Of a stretch of 64,000 nucleotides of DNA, positions 19,423-30,007 are shown piece after piece. Numbering within the stretch: position 1 is the stretch's first letter; each line of letters starts with the position of its first letter. The position numbers and the translations under genes were made by a program. The notes below the pieces were generated by a model. It did no database searches and was not told the origin of the DNA. It worked only from the letters and a program-made list of their open reading frames with translations. Source of the stretch: Janthinobacterium sp. UMAB-56 (GTDB lineage: Bacteria > Pseudomonadota > Gammaproteobacteria > Burkholderiales > Burkholderiaceae_D); contig NZ_LT607653.1 in the NCBI RefSeq assembly GCF_900095265.1, positions 308,696 to 372,695 of the forward strand. The letters run 5' to 3'.

Positions 19423-21090
19423 ATGCCGACCCTGCGCCGCACCCTGCTTGTTCTCGCCTGTCTGGGCACCTTGGCCCACGCCCACGCCGATACCGTCATT
19501 GAGAATGCGAATGGCTATACGCTGGAAGCAAACGGCAAGTTACTGCGTTTCACGGCGCTGGCGTTTGACGACGCGGGCAAGCTGCTCGCCGTCGGCAGCG
19601 CCGCGCAAGTGAAACGCAGGGCGGCCAAGGGCGCCACCTATGTCGACGTGCAGGGGAAAACCGTGCTGCCGGGCCTGATCGACGCGCATGGCCATGTGTT
19701 CGGCCTGGGCACGATTGCCAGCGGCGTGATGCTCTACGGTTCCGTGTCGCTGCCGGCCGCCGTGCAGGCAGTGGGCGACTTCGCGCGTGCGCATCCGGAA
19801 CGCAGCTGGGTCGTCGGCAATGGCTGGAACCAGGAAATCTGGAAGCTGGGGCGCTTTCCCACGGCCGCAGAACTTGATGCTGCCGAAAGCGCGCGGCCCG
19901 TGTGGCTGCGCCGCGTCGATGGCCACGCAGGCTGGGCCAATAGCCGCGCGCTGGCGCTGGCCGGCATCACGCGCGCCACACAGGATCCGGCCGGCGGCAA
20001 GATAGTGCGCGACGCCGATGGCAATGCCACCGGTGTGCTGGTCGACAGCGCCATGGACTTGATGGATGCCGTGCTGCCCAAGCCCGGCGATGTGGAAAAC
20101 CGCGCCGCCCTCGATGGCGCGCTGTCGCAGCTGTCGCAAGTGGGCTTGACCAGCGTGCACGATGCGGGCATCGGCCAGATGCAAGACCGGCTGTTCCGCG
20201 ATTATGCGGACCACGGCAAGCTGACGGTGCGCGTGTACGGCATGATTGCCGACACCACGGAAGACTTCGACGCGCTGGCGAAAAACGGTCCGTTGAACAG
20301 CTACGCGCGCGACATGTACGCCTTGCGCGCCGTCAAACTGCTGTCCGACGGCGCCCTGGGCAGCCGTGGCGCGGCCCTGCTGGCGCCCTACAGCGACGAT
20401 CCGACTACCCGCGGCCTGCTGTTCTACCAGGACGACGCCATGCGCGCGAAGATGGAAAAAGCCATGCGCGCCGGCTACCAGGTGAATGTGCACGCCATCG
20501 GCGACGCAGGCAACCATCAAATCCTCGATGGCTATGCAGCCTTGATCGCGCAATACCGCAGCGCGGGCCTGCGACACCGCATGGAGCACGCGCAGGTGGT
20601 GCAATTGAGCGACATCCCCCGCTTCAAGGCGCTTGGCATCGTGCCGTCGATGCAGCCCACGCACGCCACCTCGGACCAGAACATGGCGGAGCAGCGCGTG
20701 GGCCACGAGCGCATCAAGGGCGCGTATGCGTGGCGCACCTTCCTCAAGCAAGGTTCGCGCATCGCCTGCGGCTCCGACTTCCCCATCGAGTCGCCGAACC
20801 CTTTCGAGGGCATCCACGCGGCCGTCACGCGGCAGAACAGCGAGGGCTTTCCGGCTGGTGGCTGGTATCCGCAGCAAGCCATGACGGTCACCGAAGCGCT
20901 GCGCTGCTTCACGCTAGACGCGGCCTGGGCGGCGCACCAGGAAAAGGTCATCGGCACGCTGGAAGCGGGTAAATGGGCGGACTTCATCATCGTCGACCAG
21001 GACCTTTTCAAGGTGGCACCGGCGGCCATCGGCAAGACGCAGGTGCTGCAGACATGGGTGGCGGGCAAGCGCGTGTTCGAGAAAAAATAG
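19423..21090 (+). CDS. Exported amidohydrolase of the YtcJ/metal-dependent hydrolase family
   Basis: About 555 residues with a signal peptide (MPTLRRTLLVLACLGTLAHA), so a periplasmic or secreted enzyme. The amidohydrolase fold shows VLPGLIDAHGHVFGLG (first metal histidines, near 85), VNVHAIGDAGNH (near 350), RMEHAQVVQ and CGSDFPIESPNP (near 450). The C-terminal motif GKWADFIIVDQD is typical of the PF07969 group. The substrate of this family is rarely known. The ATG at 19423 lies six bases after GGAG, which places it ahead of the ATG at 19417. It precedes the hut operon, but the hutU promoter starts anew after its stop, so it need not be part of histidine catabolism. Confidence 0.8.
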   Translation: MPTLRRTLLVLACLGTLAHAHADTVIENANGYTLEANGKLLRFTALAFDDAGKLLAVGSAAQVKRRAAKGATYVDVQGKTVLPGLIDAHGHVFGLGTIASGVMLYGSVSLPAAVQAVGDFARAHPERSWVVGNGWNQEIWKLGRFPTAAELDAAESARPVWLRRVDGHAGWANSRALALAGITRATQDPAGGKIVRDADGNATGVLVDSAMDLMDAVLPKPGDVENRAALDGALSQLSQVGLTSVHDAGIGQMQDRLFRDYADHGKLTVRVYGMIADTTEDFDALAKNGPLNSYARDMYALRAVKLLSDGALGSRGAALLAPYSDDPTTRGLLFYQDDAMRAKMEKAMRAGYQVNVHAIGDAGNHQILDGYAALIAQYRSAGLRHRMEHAQVVQLSDIPRFKALGIVPSMQPTHATSDQNMAEQRVGHERIKGAYAWRTFLKQGSRIACGSDFPIESPNPFEGIHAAVTRQNSEGFPAGGWYPQQAMTVTEALRCFTLDAAWAAHQEKVIGTLEAGKWADFIIVDQDLFKVAPAAIGKTQVLQTWVAGKRVFEKK

Positions 21091-21114
21091 GCGCCGGACG
21101 GCTGCAAAAACCTG

Positions 21115-21143
21115 TTGACTTGGTTGTATAGACAACCTATGCT
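21115..21143 (+). promoter_or_regulatory. hutU promoter with probable HutC operator in the spacer
   Basis: TTGACT (21115-21120) and TATGCT (21138-21143) are spaced exactly 17 bases. The spacer holds a perfect dyad GGTTGT-ATAG-ACAACC at 21122-21137. Known HutC operators contain a TTGTATNNACAA-type core, which this matches closely. Bound HutC would block RNA polymerase directly. The hutU ATG lies 66 bases downstream of the -10. Confidence 0.8.
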
Positions 21144-21208
21144 GGGAGCACCAGAGCGGGCCAGGTACTGGGCCAAGTACGCCCGCTCGCACCCTAAGAG
21201 GAGACAGC

Positions 21209-22912
21209 ATGAACAGCACAATGGACACCGATCCACGCTTTGATGCCAGCCGCACCATCCGCGCCCCGCGCGGCACGGTCATGGCTTGCAAGAGTTGGCA
21301 GGCCGAGGCGGCCTACCGCATGTTGCAAAACAATCTGGACCCGGAAGTGGCGGAAAATCCGCAGCATCTGGTCGTCTATGGCGGCATTGGCCGGGCCGCA
21401 CGCAACTGGGCCTGTTTCGACCAGATCCTCGCCTCGCTGCGCGAACTGGAAGATGACCAGACCTTGCTGATCCAGTCCGGCAAGCCGGTGGGCGTGTTCC
21501 AGACCCACGCGGACGCGCCGCGCGTGCTGATCGCAAACTCCAATCTGGTGCCGAAGTGGGCCAACTGGGAACACTTCAACGAACTCGATCGCCAGGGCCT
21601 GTTCATGTACGGCCAGATGACGGCCGGCAGCTGGATCTATATCGGCACGCAGGGCATCGTGCAAGGCACGTATGAAACCTTCGCCGAGGCGGGCCGCCAG
21701 CATTTCGGCGGCGACTGGGGCGGGCGCTGGATTCTGACGGCGGGCCTGGGCGGCATGGGCGGCGCGCAGCCGCTGGCCGCCACCATGGCCGGTGCCGTCT
21801 CGCTCAATATCGAATGCCAGCAAAGCAGCATCGATTTCCGCCTGCGCACGCGCTATCTGGACAAGCAGGCGGCCAGCCTGGACGAAGCCCTGGAACTGGT
21901 CAAGTACCACACGCAGCGCAAGGAAGCCATTTCCATCGGCTTGCTGGGCAACGCGGCCGAAGTTCTGCCGGAACTGGTGCGCCGCGCGAAAGAGGGCGGC
22001 CTGCTGCCGGACCTCGTAACGGACCAGACCTCCGCGCATGACTTGGTCAACGGCTATCTGCCGCGCGGCTGGAGCGTATCGGACTGGAAGGCGGCGCAGC
22101 AGGACCCGCAGCGCCACGCGCGCCTGACGGTGGCCGCCGCCGATTCCTGCGCCGCCCACGTGCAAGCCATGCTCGATTTCCACGCCATGGGCGTGCACAC
22201 CGTCGATTACGGCAACAACATTCGCCAGGTGGCGTTCGACCAGGGCGTGCAGAATGCCTTCGATTTCCCCGGCTTCGTGCCCGCCTACATCCGCCCGCAG
22301 TTTTGCGAAGGCCGTGGGCCGTTCCGCTGGGTGGCCCTGTCGGGCGACCCGGAAGACATCTATAAAACGGATGCGAAGATCAAGCAGCTGTTCCCGCACC
22401 ATACGCAGGTACACCACTGGCTGGACATGGCGCGCGAGCGCATCGCCTTCCAGGGACTGCCGGCGCGCATCTGCTGGCTGGGACTGGGCGAGCGCCACAT
22501 CGCCGGCCTGGCCTTCAACGAGATGGTGCGCACGGGGGAGCTGAAGGCGCCCATCGTCATCGGCCGCGACCACCTCGATACGGGTTCCGTCGCCAGCCCG
22601 AACCGCGAGACGGAAAGCATGAAGGATGGCACGGACGCCGTCTCGGACTGGCCGCTGCTGAACGCCATGCTGAACACGGCCGGCGGCGCCACCTGGGTCT
22701 CGCTGCACCATGGCGGCGGCGTGGGAATGGGGTATTCTCAGCATGCGGGCATGGTCATCGTGGCTGACGGCACGGACAGTGCGGCGAAACGCCTGGCGCG
22801 CGTGCTGGTCAATGACAGCGGTTCCGGCGTGATGCGCCATGCCGATGCCGGCTACGAAACAGCGGCCGCCTGCGCCAAGCGCAACGGCCTGATTCTTCCC
22901 ATGCTTCCTTGA
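21209..22912 (+). CDS. hutU: Urocanate hydratase (urocanase)
   Basis: A 567-residue cytosolic enzyme converting urocanate to imidazolone propionate, second step of histidine breakdown. It binds NAD+ as an electrophile: the [15 protein letters not shown] loop lies near residue 180 and the active-site cysteine is in [19 protein letters not shown] near 420. Length fits the family (about 556). GAGGAGACAGC precedes the ATG. It is the first gene of the plus-strand hut operon, behind the HutC-controlled promoter. Confidence 0.98.
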   Translation: MNSTMDTDPRFDASRTIRAPRGTVMACKSWQAEAAYRMLQNNLDPEVAENPQHLVVYGGIGRAARNWACFDQILASLRELEDDQTLLIQSGKPVGVFQTHADAPRVLIANSNLVPKWANWEHFNELDRQGLFMYGQMTAGSWIYIGTQGIVQGTYETFAEAGRQHFGGDWGGRWILTAGLGGMGGAQPLAATMAGAVSLNIECQQSSIDFRLRTRYLDKQAASLDEALELVKYHTQRKEAISIGLLGNAAEVLPELVRRAKEGGLLPDLVTDQTSAHDLVNGYLPRGWSVSDWKAAQQDPQRHARLTVAAADSCAAHVQAMLDFHAMGVHTVDYGNNIRQVAFDQGVQNAFDFPGFVPAYIRPQFCEGRGPFRWVALSGDPEDIYKTDAKIKQLFPHHTQVHHWLDMARERIAFQGLPARICWLGLGERHIAGLAFNEMVRTGELKAPIVIGRDHLDTGSVASPNRETESMKDGTDAVSDWPLLNAMLNTAGGATWVSLHHGGGVGMGYSQHAGMVIVADGTDSAAKRLARVLVNDSGSGVMRHADAGYETAAACAKRNGLILPMLP

Positions 22913-22925
22913 AACCTAGACTCGA

Positions 22926-24491
22926 ATGACTATGACACAGCACGCCAAAAGTTGGACCCTGAAACCGGGCGCGATGACCCTGGCCGATCTGCGCGCCGTC
23001 TGGGCCGCACCCGCCAAACTGATTCTCGCCGCCGAGGCGTATCCCGTCATCGATGCCTCGGCCGCCGCCGTGCAAGCCATCGTCGCCAAGGGCGATGCGG
23101 CCTACGGCATCAACACGGGCTTCGGCCTGCTCGCCAAGACGCGCATCCCCGATGAAAAGCTGGAGCAATTGCAGCGCAACCTGATTCTGTCGCATTCCGT
23201 CGGCACGGGCGAATTGCTGTCGGACGCCGTCGTGCGCCTGATCATGCTGATGAAGATCGGCAGCCTGGCGCGCGGCTTTTCCGGCGTGCGCCCGCTGATC
23301 GTTGACACCCTGATCGCCCTGTACAACGCGGGCATCATGCCGGCCATCCCCGCCAAGGGTTCCGTGGGCGCCTCGGGCGACCTGGCGCCGCTGTCGCACA
23401 TGACCCTGGCCATGCTGGGCGTGGGCGACGTGCGCGTCAACGGCGAATTGATGGCGGCACCGGAGGCGCTGGCGCAGGCGGGTATCGCGCCCGTGGTGCT
23501 GGCGGCAAAAGAAGGCCTGGCCCTGATCAACGGCACGCAAGTGTCGAACGCGCTGGCGCTGCACGGCCTGTTCATGGCCGAACGCCTGCTGGAAGCGGCC
23601 ATGGTCACGGGCGCGCTGTCGCTCGATGCAGCCAAGGGCAGCGATGCGCCATTCGACGCGCGCGTGCACGCCGTGCGCGGACAGCCGGGGCAAATCCTGG
23701 CCGCGCAGATGTACCGTCAACTGGTGGCCAACAGCGCGATTCGCGCCTCGCACCTGGAAGGCGACGAGCGCGTGCAAGACCCGTATAGCCTGCGCTGCCA
23801 GCCGCAAGTCATGGGCGCCTGCCTCGATCTGATCGGCAATGTGGGCCGCACCCTGCTGATCGAAGCCAATGCCGTCACCGACAATCCGCTGATCTTCCAG
23901 GATGGCCCCAACGGGCAGGCGGAAATCGTCTCGGGCGGCAATTTCCATGCCGAGCCGGTGGCGTTTGCGGCCGACACGCTGGCGCTGGCGATCGCCGAAA
24001 TCGGCGCGCTGGCCGAGCGCCGCATCGCGCTGCTGATCGACGCCACGCTGTCCGGCCTGCCGCCCTTCCTCGTGCGCGATCCAGGCGTCAATTCCGGCTT
24101 CATGATCGCCCACGTGACGGCGGCGGCGCTGGCGTCGGAAAACAAGTCGCTCGCGCATCCGGCCAGCGTCGACAGCCTGCCGACTTCCGCCAACCAGGAA
24201 GACCATGTGAGCATGGCTACGTTCGCCGGGCGGCGCCTGGACGACATGGCGCACAACACGGCCGTCATCGTCGGCATCGAGTTGCTGGCCGCCGCGCAGG
24301 GCATCGATTTCCACCGTCCGCTGAAAACCTCGCCGCACCTCGAGCATGTGCACCACCAGCTGCGTCAGAAAGTGCCGTTCTTCGACGCCGACCGCTTCTT
24401 CGCGCCCGATATCGAGGCGGCCAAGCAGATGGTCTTGCATGGTGAGTTGAGCAGCACGTGCAAGAATTTGTTCGCCCCGCTGTACGCCTGA
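22926..24491 (+). CDS. hutH: Histidine ammonia-lyase
   Basis: A 521-residue homotetrameric lyase removing ammonia from histidine to give urocanate, the inducer of HutC. The MIO prosthetic group forms from Ala-Ser-Gly in [17 protein letters not shown] (near 145-155). YGINTGFG supplies the catalytic tyrosine near residue 60, and [11 protein letters not shown] lies near 420. It begins 13 bases after hutU; the ATGs at 22926 and 22932 are both possible and neither has a clear ribosome binding site, so translation may depend on hutU. Confidence 0.98.
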   Translation: MTMTQHAKSWTLKPGAMTLADLRAVWAAPAKLILAAEAYPVIDASAAAVQAIVAKGDAAYGINTGFGLLAKTRIPDEKLEQLQRNLILSHSVGTGELLSDAVVRLIMLMKIGSLARGFSGVRPLIVDTLIALYNAGIMPAIPAKGSVGASGDLAPLSHMTLAMLGVGDVRVNGELMAAPEALAQAGIAPVVLAAKEGLALINGTQVSNALALHGLFMAERLLEAAMVTGALSLDAAKGSDAPFDARVHAVRGQPGQILAAQMYRQLVANSAIRASHLEGDERVQDPYSLRCQPQVMGACLDLIGNVGRTLLIEANAVTDNPLIFQDGPNGQAEIVSGGNFHAEPVAFAADTLALAIAEIGALAERRIALLIDATLSGLPPFLVRDPGVNSGFMIAHVTAAALASENKSLAHPASVDSLPTSANQEDHVSMATFAGRRLDDMAHNTAVIVGIELLAAAQGIDFHRPLKTSPHLEHVHHQLRQKVPFFDADRFFAPDIEAAKQMVLHGELSSTCKNLFAPLYA

Positions 24492-24511
24492 GCGGGCGCA
24501 AGGAGACAAGC

Positions 24512-25300
24512 ATGGATTTCCGCTTCAACGAAGGCAGCATTGCGCTGCTGGTGTCGATGCCCCACGTGGGCACCGACATACCCGACGATATCGCCGCGCG
24601 CATGACGCCGCAAGCCTTGCAGAAGGCCGACACGGACTGGCATTTGCGCGAGCTGTATGGCTTTTTGCACGAGATGAATGCGTCCGTGCTGTCGGCGCGC
24701 TGGTCGCGCTACGCCATCGACTTGAACCGGCCGCAGGAAGATACGAATCTGTATCCGGGCCAGGATACGACGGGCTTGCTGCCCAACGATACTTTTCACC
24801 GCGAGCCGCTGTACCTGCCTGGCCGCGAACCCGATGCGCAAGACGTGCAGCAGCGCTTGCAGCGTTACTGGGCGCCGTACCACCGGCAGCTGCGCGCGGA
24901 GCTGGAGCGGCTGCTGCGCGTGCATGGCACGGTGGTGCTGTGGGATGCCCATTCCATCGCCTCGCGCGTGCCGCGTTTTTTTGAGGGCAAGCTGCCAGAC
25001 CTGAACTTCGGCACGGCCGATGGCGCCAGCTGCGATAGCGGCCTGACGTCCGCCGTGGTCGATATCGCCCGCGCGCAGGAGCAATTCACCGTGGCCTTGA
25101 ATGGCCGCTTCAAGGGCGGCCATATCACGCGCCATTACGGCCAGCCGGCAGGGCGCGTGCATGCGATCCAGCTGGAGATGTGCCAGTGCCTGTACATGGA
25201 TGAAGCGATGCCGTTCGGTTACCGGCCCGACCTGGCGGCCAAGGTGCAGCCGCTGTTGCGCCAGATGATGGAAGCGGCCGTGGCATGGGTGGCGCGTTGA
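24512..25300 (+). CDS. hutG: N-formylglutamate deformylase
   Basis: A 262-residue hydrolase releasing formate and glutamate from N-formylglutamate. Motifs are SMPHVGTDIP near residue 14, LWDAHSIASRVPRFFEG near 145, and RFKGGHITRHYGQPAGRVHA near 200, which supply metal-binding His/Asp/Glu residues. AAGGAGACAAGC before the ATG at 24512 sets the start; the frame open to 24458 overlaps hutH and is ignored. Together with HutF it defines the five-step route, releasing formate and ammonia separately. Confidence 0.95.
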   Translation: MDFRFNEGSIALLVSMPHVGTDIPDDIAARMTPQALQKADTDWHLRELYGFLHEMNASVLSARWSRYAIDLNRPQEDTNLYPGQDTTGLLPNDTFHREPLYLPGREPDAQDVQQRLQRYWAPYHRQLRAELERLLRVHGTVVLWDAHSIASRVPRFFEGKLPDLNFGTADGASCDSGLTSAVVDIARAQEQFTVALNGRFKGGHITRHYGQPAGRVHAIQLEMCQCLYMDEAMPFGYRPDLAAKVQPLLRQMMEAAVAWVAR

Positions 25301-26673
25301 GTACGACCCTGTTTGCGCGCCATGCCCTGCTGCCGCAGGGCTGGCGTCGCGACGTGCTGCTGGAATGGGATGCGGCCGGCGATTTGACGGTGGTGACGGA
25401 AAACACCGCACCGTCTGCCGGCGCTGAAGTGGCGCAATATGTCTTGCCCGGCATGGTCAACCTGCATTCGCATGCCTTCCAGCGTGCGCTGGGCGGCATG
25501 ACGGAAGTCGCCGGTGACGAGGTGAATCATGCACCGGACAGCTTCTGGACCTGGCGCGAATTGATGTACCGTTTCGCGCGCCACATCACGCCGGAACAGA
25601 TGCAAACCATCGCCGCGCAATTGTTTGTGGAATGCCTGCGCCATGGCTATACGGCAGTCTGCGAATTCCACTACCTGCAGCGCGATATGGCCGGTGCGCC
25701 GTATGCGCGCGCCGCCGAAACGGCGGAAAGGGTGCTGGCCGCAGCGCGCATCAGCGGCATTGGCGTCACCATGCTGCCCGTGCTGTATAGCCATGCAGGC
25801 TTTGGCGAACTGCCGTTGAAAGCGGAGCAGGCGCGTTTTCGCACCAGTGCGGACGATGTCTTGCGCATCGTCGAGGCGCTGGCGCCGCAGCGCGGCGGGC
25901 AGGTGGAATTGGGCTTTGCGCCGCACTCGCTGCGCGCCGCCGGCGTGGCGCAGATCCGGGAGGTAGCGCAGGCGCTGCCTGCGGGCTGCCCCATCCACAT
26001 CCATATCGCCGAGCAGGAGGGCGAAGTGCGCCAGTGTCTCGATGCCAGTGGCCGGCGCCCGGTGCAGTACTTGTACGATCAGATCGACGTCGACGCGCGC
26101 TGGTGCCTCGTGCATGCCACGCATGTGCAGCCAGACGAGGTGGCGCTGATGGCCGCCAGCGGCGCCGTGGCGGGGCTGTGCCCGACGACGGAAGCGAACC
26201 TGGGCGACGGCCTGTTTCCGCTGGCAGACTTCATTGCCGCCGGCGGACGTTTCGGCGTCGGCAGCGACAGCCATGTATCGCAGTCGCCCGTCGAGGAATT
26301 GCGCTGGCTCGAATACGGCCAGCGCTTGCAGCGCCAGCAGCGCAATGTGGTTGCCACGCCCGATGAACGCCATGTGGGCGACTATCTGTGGCAGGCGGCC
26401 TTGCGCGGCGGGACGCAGGCGGCCGGGCGCAAGCTGGGCGCGCTGGCGCCGGGCTGTCGCGCCGATTTGCTGGTGCTCGACGAGGCGCATGTGAACCTGT
26501 GCGGCGTGGCCATCGCCGATGTGCTGGGCAGTTTGATCTTTTGCGGCAACGACAACCTGGTGCGCGATGTGCTGTGCGGCGGCCAGTGGCAGGTGCGCGG
26601 CGGGCGCCACGTGGCGCAGGATGCCATCGCGGACGCCTACAAGCGCACCCTGGCGCAACTGAGGGCGCTCTGA
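25285..26673 (+). CDS. hutF: Formimidoylglutamate deiminase
   Basis: A 462-residue zinc amidohydrolase turning N-formimino-glutamate into N-formylglutamate and ammonia. Metal ligands are seen in NLHSHAFQRALGG (near 63-75), HIHIAEQEGE (near 240), HATHV (near 277) and GSDSHVSQSP (near 330). The ATG at 25285 overlaps the hutG end by 16 bases; a TTG at 25297 is an alternative. Its presence, with HutG, shows the Pseudomonas-type pathway rather than the HutG-only formiminoglutamase route. Confidence 0.95.
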   Translation: MGGALSTTLFARHALLPQGWRRDVLLEWDAAGDLTVVTENTAPSAGAEVAQYVLPGMVNLHSHAFQRALGGMTEVAGDEVNHAPDSFWTWRELMYRFARHITPEQMQTIAAQLFVECLRHGYTAVCEFHYLQRDMAGAPYARAAETAERVLAAARISGIGVTMLPVLYSHAGFGELPLKAEQARFRTSADDVLRIVEALAPQRGGQVELGFAPHSLRAAGVAQIREVAQALPAGCPIHIHIAEQEGEVRQCLDASGRRPVQYLYDQIDVDARWCLVHATHVQPDEVALMAASGAVAGLCPTTEANLGDGLFPLADFIAAGGRFGVGSDSHVSQSPVEELRWLEYGQRLQRQQRNVVATPDERHVGDYLWQAALRGGTQAAGRKLGALAPGCRADLLVLDEAHVNLCGVAIADVLGSLIFCGNDNLVRDVLCGGQWQVRGGRHVAQDAIADAYKRTLAQLRAL

Positions 26674-27248
26674 TGGCGACCTTCATCCCGCATGAATGCC
26701 TGCGCGCCGCGCCGTGGAAGAATGGCGGCGGCAGCACGACGGAAATCGCCATTTCCCCAGCTGGCGCCAGCCTGATTGAATTCGACTGGCGTATCAGCCT
26801 GGCGACGATCACCGCCAGTGGGCCGTTTTCCAGCTTTCCCGGCATCGACCGCAGCTTGATGCTGGTCGATGGCGACGGCTTGCAGCTGACGTTTGAGGGC
26901 ACGCGCAAGGTGAACTTGAGCGCGGCGCAACCGATGCTGTGGTTTCCCGGCGAAGCGGCCGTGGAGGCGCAGGTCAAGGGGACGACGACGGATTTTAACG
27001 TGATGACGCGGCGCGACTGCTGCCGCCACCAGCTGGAAAAAATCACGGCGCCGGGCCGGCTGGCGCGCCGCAGCACGGCCACCTTGCTGTTCATTGCCGG
27101 TGAAGGCCACGTGCTGGCGCGCGCAAGCGACCAGCAGTTCGCGCTGGCCCGCTATGACGCGCTGCTGCTGGACGCCGACGATGCGCAGGAATGGCGGTTC
27201 GATGCCTTGCAACGTACGGCCGTGTTGTGCGTCGACCTGTTTACCTAG
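26673..27248 (+). CDS. hutD: HutD family protein (cupin-like)
   Basis: A 191-residue protein starting MATFIPHECLRAAPWKNGGG, the typical HutD opening. HutD is a bicupin-like fold conserved in hut operons. From work in Pseudomonas it is thought to bind an intermediate such as formylglutamate and limit hut expression, but a catalytic role has not been shown. The ATG overlaps the hutF stop (TGATG), so translation is coupled. The longer frame beginning at 26388 is a shadow of hutF and is not used. Confidence 0.9.
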   Translation: MATFIPHECLRAAPWKNGGGSTTEIAISPAGASLIEFDWRISLATITASGPFSSFPGIDRSLMLVDGDGLQLTFEGTRKVNLSAAQPMLWFPGEAAVEAQVKGTTTDFNVMTRRDCCRHQLEKITAPGRLARRSTATLLFIAGEGHVLARASDQQFALARYDALLLDADDAQEWRFDALQRTAVLCVDLFT

Positions 27249-27260
27249 GAAGGGAAAGCG

Positions 27261-28487
27261 ATGCAAGACTGGGATATGGTTATCCACAACGTCCACCTGG
27301 CCACGATGGAACACGGTTATGGCGAGCTGCTGGACGCGGCCATCGCCGTCAAGGATGGCCGCATCGCCTGGTATGGTCCCGGTGACGAGCTGCCGGCCAG
27401 CGGCGCGGTGCTGCTCGATGGCCAGGGCTGCTGGCTCACGCCCGGCCTGATCGACTGCCATACGCACATCGTCCACGCGGGCAACCGCAGCGACGAATTC
27501 GAGGCGCGCCTGAATGGCGCCAGCTATGAAGACATCAGCCGTGCCGGCGGCGGCATCATGTCCACCGTGCGCGCCACGCGCGCGGCCAGCGACGACGAAT
27601 TGCTGCGGCAAAGCCTGCCCCGCGTGCTGGCGCTGCTGGCCGAGGGCGTGACCACGCTGGAAATCAAGTCCGGCTACGGTCTTGATACGGATAGCGAAGC
27701 GAAGATGTTGCGCGTGGCGCGCAGGATAGGGCAACAGCTACCGCTGTCCGTGCGTACCACCTTCCTCGGCGCGCACGCGCTGCCGCCAGAGTATGCGGGC
27801 CAGCCCGACTTGTATATCGACCTGCTGTGCGCGCAGATGCTGCCCAGGCTCGCCAGCGAAGGCCTGGTCGACGCCGTCGACGCGTTCTGCGAGCGCATCG
27901 GCTTTACGCCGGCGCAAACGCAGCGGGTATTCGAGGCGGCGCAGGCGCTGGGCTTGCCCGTCAAATTGCATGCGGAACAGCTGTCCGACTTGGGTGGTGC
28001 GGCGCTGGTGGCGCGCTACGGCGGCCTGTCGGCCGATCACCTGGAATTCCTGTCGGAAGAGGGCATCGCCGCCATGGCGGAACGTGGCACGGTGGCCGTG
28101 CTGCTGCCGGGCGCATATTACTTTTTGCGCGAAATACAGCAACCTCCTGTCGCCGCATTGCGCGCGGCCGGCGTGCCGATGGCCGTGTCGACCGATTGCA
28201 ATCCTGGCACCTCGCCCATGACGTCCTTGCTGCTGGCGATGAACATGGCGTGTACCCTGTGGCGTTTGACGCCGCAGGAAGCGCTGGCCGGTGCTACGTG
28301 CCATGCGGCGCGCGCGCTGGGCTTGCAGGATCAGACGGGCAGCCTGGTGGTGGGCAAGCGCGCCGATTTCGCCCTGTGGCGCATCGCGCGCCCGGCCGAC
28401 CTGTCGTACGCGCTGGGCCTGAACCCGTGCGCGGGCGTGGTGCATGGCGGTGTCTGGCGCGCGCCGGTGGTAAGCTTGCCGGATTGA
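27261..28487 (+). CDS. hutI: Imidazolonepropionase
   Basis: A 408-residue zinc/iron amidohydrolase opening the imidazolone ring to give N-formimino-glutamate. Motifs are [20 protein letters not shown] (near 62-81), [15 protein letters not shown] (near 138), [12 protein letters not shown] (near 235) and [10 protein letters not shown] (near 312). AGGAAGGGAAAG precedes the ATG. It is the last catabolic gene of the hut operon and is followed after 21 bases by the transporter gene. Confidence 0.98.
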   Translation: MQDWDMVIHNVHLATMEHGYGELLDAAIAVKDGRIAWYGPGDELPASGAVLLDGQGCWLTPGLIDCHTHIVHAGNRSDEFEARLNGASYEDISRAGGGIMSTVRATRAASDDELLRQSLPRVLALLAEGVTTLEIKSGYGLDTDSEAKMLRVARRIGQQLPLSVRTTFLGAHALPPEYAGQPDLYIDLLCAQMLPRLASEGLVDAVDAFCERIGFTPAQTQRVFEAAQALGLPVKLHAEQLSDLGGAALVARYGGLSADHLEFLSEEGIAAMAERGTVAVLLPGAYYFLREIQQPPVAALRAAGVPMAVSTDCNPGTSPMTSLLLAMNMACTLWRLTPQEALAGATCHAARALGLQDQTGSLVVGKRADFALWRIARPADLSYALGLNPCAGVVHGGVWRAPVVSLPD

Positions 28488-28508
28488 TCATCCGCCCTGG
28501 AGCGCCGC

Positions 28509-29996
28509 GTGCATGTAGTCTACCTGCTGTTATTGCTTGTTTTTGCCGCCGCGCCCGCGCACGCCCTGGACGGCGGCACCTTGAAGGTGGGCTCGAAGCG
28601 TTTCACGGAATCGTATATTCTTGGCGAAATCGTCAAACAGAGCGCCGCGCCACACGTGCAAACGGAGCACCGCCAGGGGCTGGGCAATACGGCCATCGTG
28701 GTCGCCGCGCTGCAGGCAGGCAGCATCGACGTGTATGCCGAATACATGGGCACCATCGCCAGCGAAATCCTCAAGCACGATACAGCCATCGACCTGGCGC
28801 AGATGCGGCGCGAACTGGCGGCGCTGGGCCTGGGCGTGGCCGTGCCGCTGGGCTTTAACAATACCTATGCGCTGGCCGTGCGCGGTGATGAAACAGCCAT
28901 CGCCAACCTGGCGCAGCTGGCCCGACACCCTGCCCTGAAATTCGGCCTGTCGCATGAATTCATCGGCCGTGTCGATGGCTGGCCGGGCCTGGCCGCGCGC
29001 TATGGCTTGCCGCAGCGCCCGCGCGGGCTCGATCACGGCATCGCCTATGAAGCGCTGGCACAACGCCAGGTGGACGTGATCGACATCTATTCGACGGACG
29101 CGAAGATACGCCAGTATGGCTTGCGCGTGCTGGCCGATACGCAGCAGTATTTTCCCCGCTACGACGCCATGCTCTTGTACCGGCTCGACGTGCCGCAGCG
29201 TTTTCCCACCGCCTGGCTGGCTTTGCTGCGACTGCAGGGACGCATCAGCGAAAGCGACATGATTGCCATGAATGCGGCCGTGGAAATCGACGGCAAGAGC
29301 TTTGCCGGCGTGGCGCGGCAATGGCTGGCGTCTGGCATGCAGGCCGATAAGCCAGCCGCCGCGCGCAGCAATCTGCTCGATAAAATCATCGGCGACGACT
29401 TGTGGACCCTGACGCGCCAGCACCTGACGCTGGTGCTGCTGTCGGTTGCGCTGGCGTGTCTGATCGGCATTCCGCTGGGCGTGCTGGCGGCGTTTTCGGT
29501 GCCATTGCGGCAAACGGTGCTCGCTTTCGTCGGCGTGCTGCAGACGGTGCCTTCGCTGGCCCTGCTGGCGATATTGATCCCCGTGCTGGGCATGATCGGA
29601 TTGGTGCCGGCACTCGTGGCGCTCTTCGTGTACGCCTTGCTGCCCATCGTGCGCAACACGTGCACGGGTATCTTGCAGGTGCCGCAAGGCTTGCGCATGG
29701 CGGCCCTCGCGCTGGGCATGCGCCGGCGTGACCGCTTGCTGCACGTGGACTTGCCGCTGGCCTTGCCGGTCATGCTGGCGGGCGTGAAAACGGCGGCCGT
29801 GATGAGCGTGGGCACGGCCACCATCGCCGCCTTCATCGGCGCGGGAGGGTACGGCGAACGCATCACCATCGGCCTGGCGCTGAATGACAACGACATGCTG
29901 CTGGCCGGCGCTATCCCTGCAGCCGTGCTGGCCTTGCTGACGCAAGGCTTGTTCGAGCTGGTGGAGCGCTGGGCCGTGGCCGGCCGGCAGCGCTGA
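28509..29996 (+). CDS. Fused ABC transporter substrate-binding and permease protein (OpuC/OsmX type)
   Basis: A 495-residue fusion. A signal sequence (VYLLLLLVFAAAPAHA) is followed by an OpuAC-type binding domain (VGSKRFTESYILGEIV near 27-42, NNTYALAVRG, YFPRYDAMLLYRL) up to about residue 275. A permease domain with five or six membrane helices follows, bearing the EAA-like loop MAALALGMRRRDRLLHVDLP. Binding domains of this type take glycine betaine, choline or carnitine, but in Pseudomonas a related system (HutXWV) imports histidine, so with hut neighbours it may import histidine or urocanate. The GTG start has TGGAG seven bases upstream. No ATP-binding subunit follows it or occurs elsewhere in the window. 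Confidence 0.82.
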   Translation: MHVVYLLLLLVFAAAPAHALDGGTLKVGSKRFTESYILGEIVKQSAAPHVQTEHRQGLGNTAIVVAALQAGSIDVYAEYMGTIASEILKHDTAIDLAQMRRELAALGLGVAVPLGFNNTYALAVRGDETAIANLAQLARHPALKFGLSHEFIGRVDGWPGLAARYGLPQRPRGLDHGIAYEALAQRQVDVIDIYSTDAKIRQYGLRVLADTQQYFPRYDAMLLYRLDVPQRFPTAWLALLRLQGRISESDMIAMNAAVEIDGKSFAGVARQWLASGMQADKPAAARSNLLDKIIGDDLWTLTRQHLTLVLLSVALACLIGIPLGVLAAFSVPLRQTVLAFVGVLQTVPSLALLAILIPVLGMIGLVPALVALFVYALLPIVRNTCTGILQVPQGLRMAALALGMRRRDRLLHVDLPLALPVMLAGVKTAAVMSVGTATIAAFIGAGGYGERITIGLALNDNDMLLAGAIPAAVLALLTQGLFELVERWAVAGRQR

Positions 29997-30007
29997 AGCC
30001 AACACGG

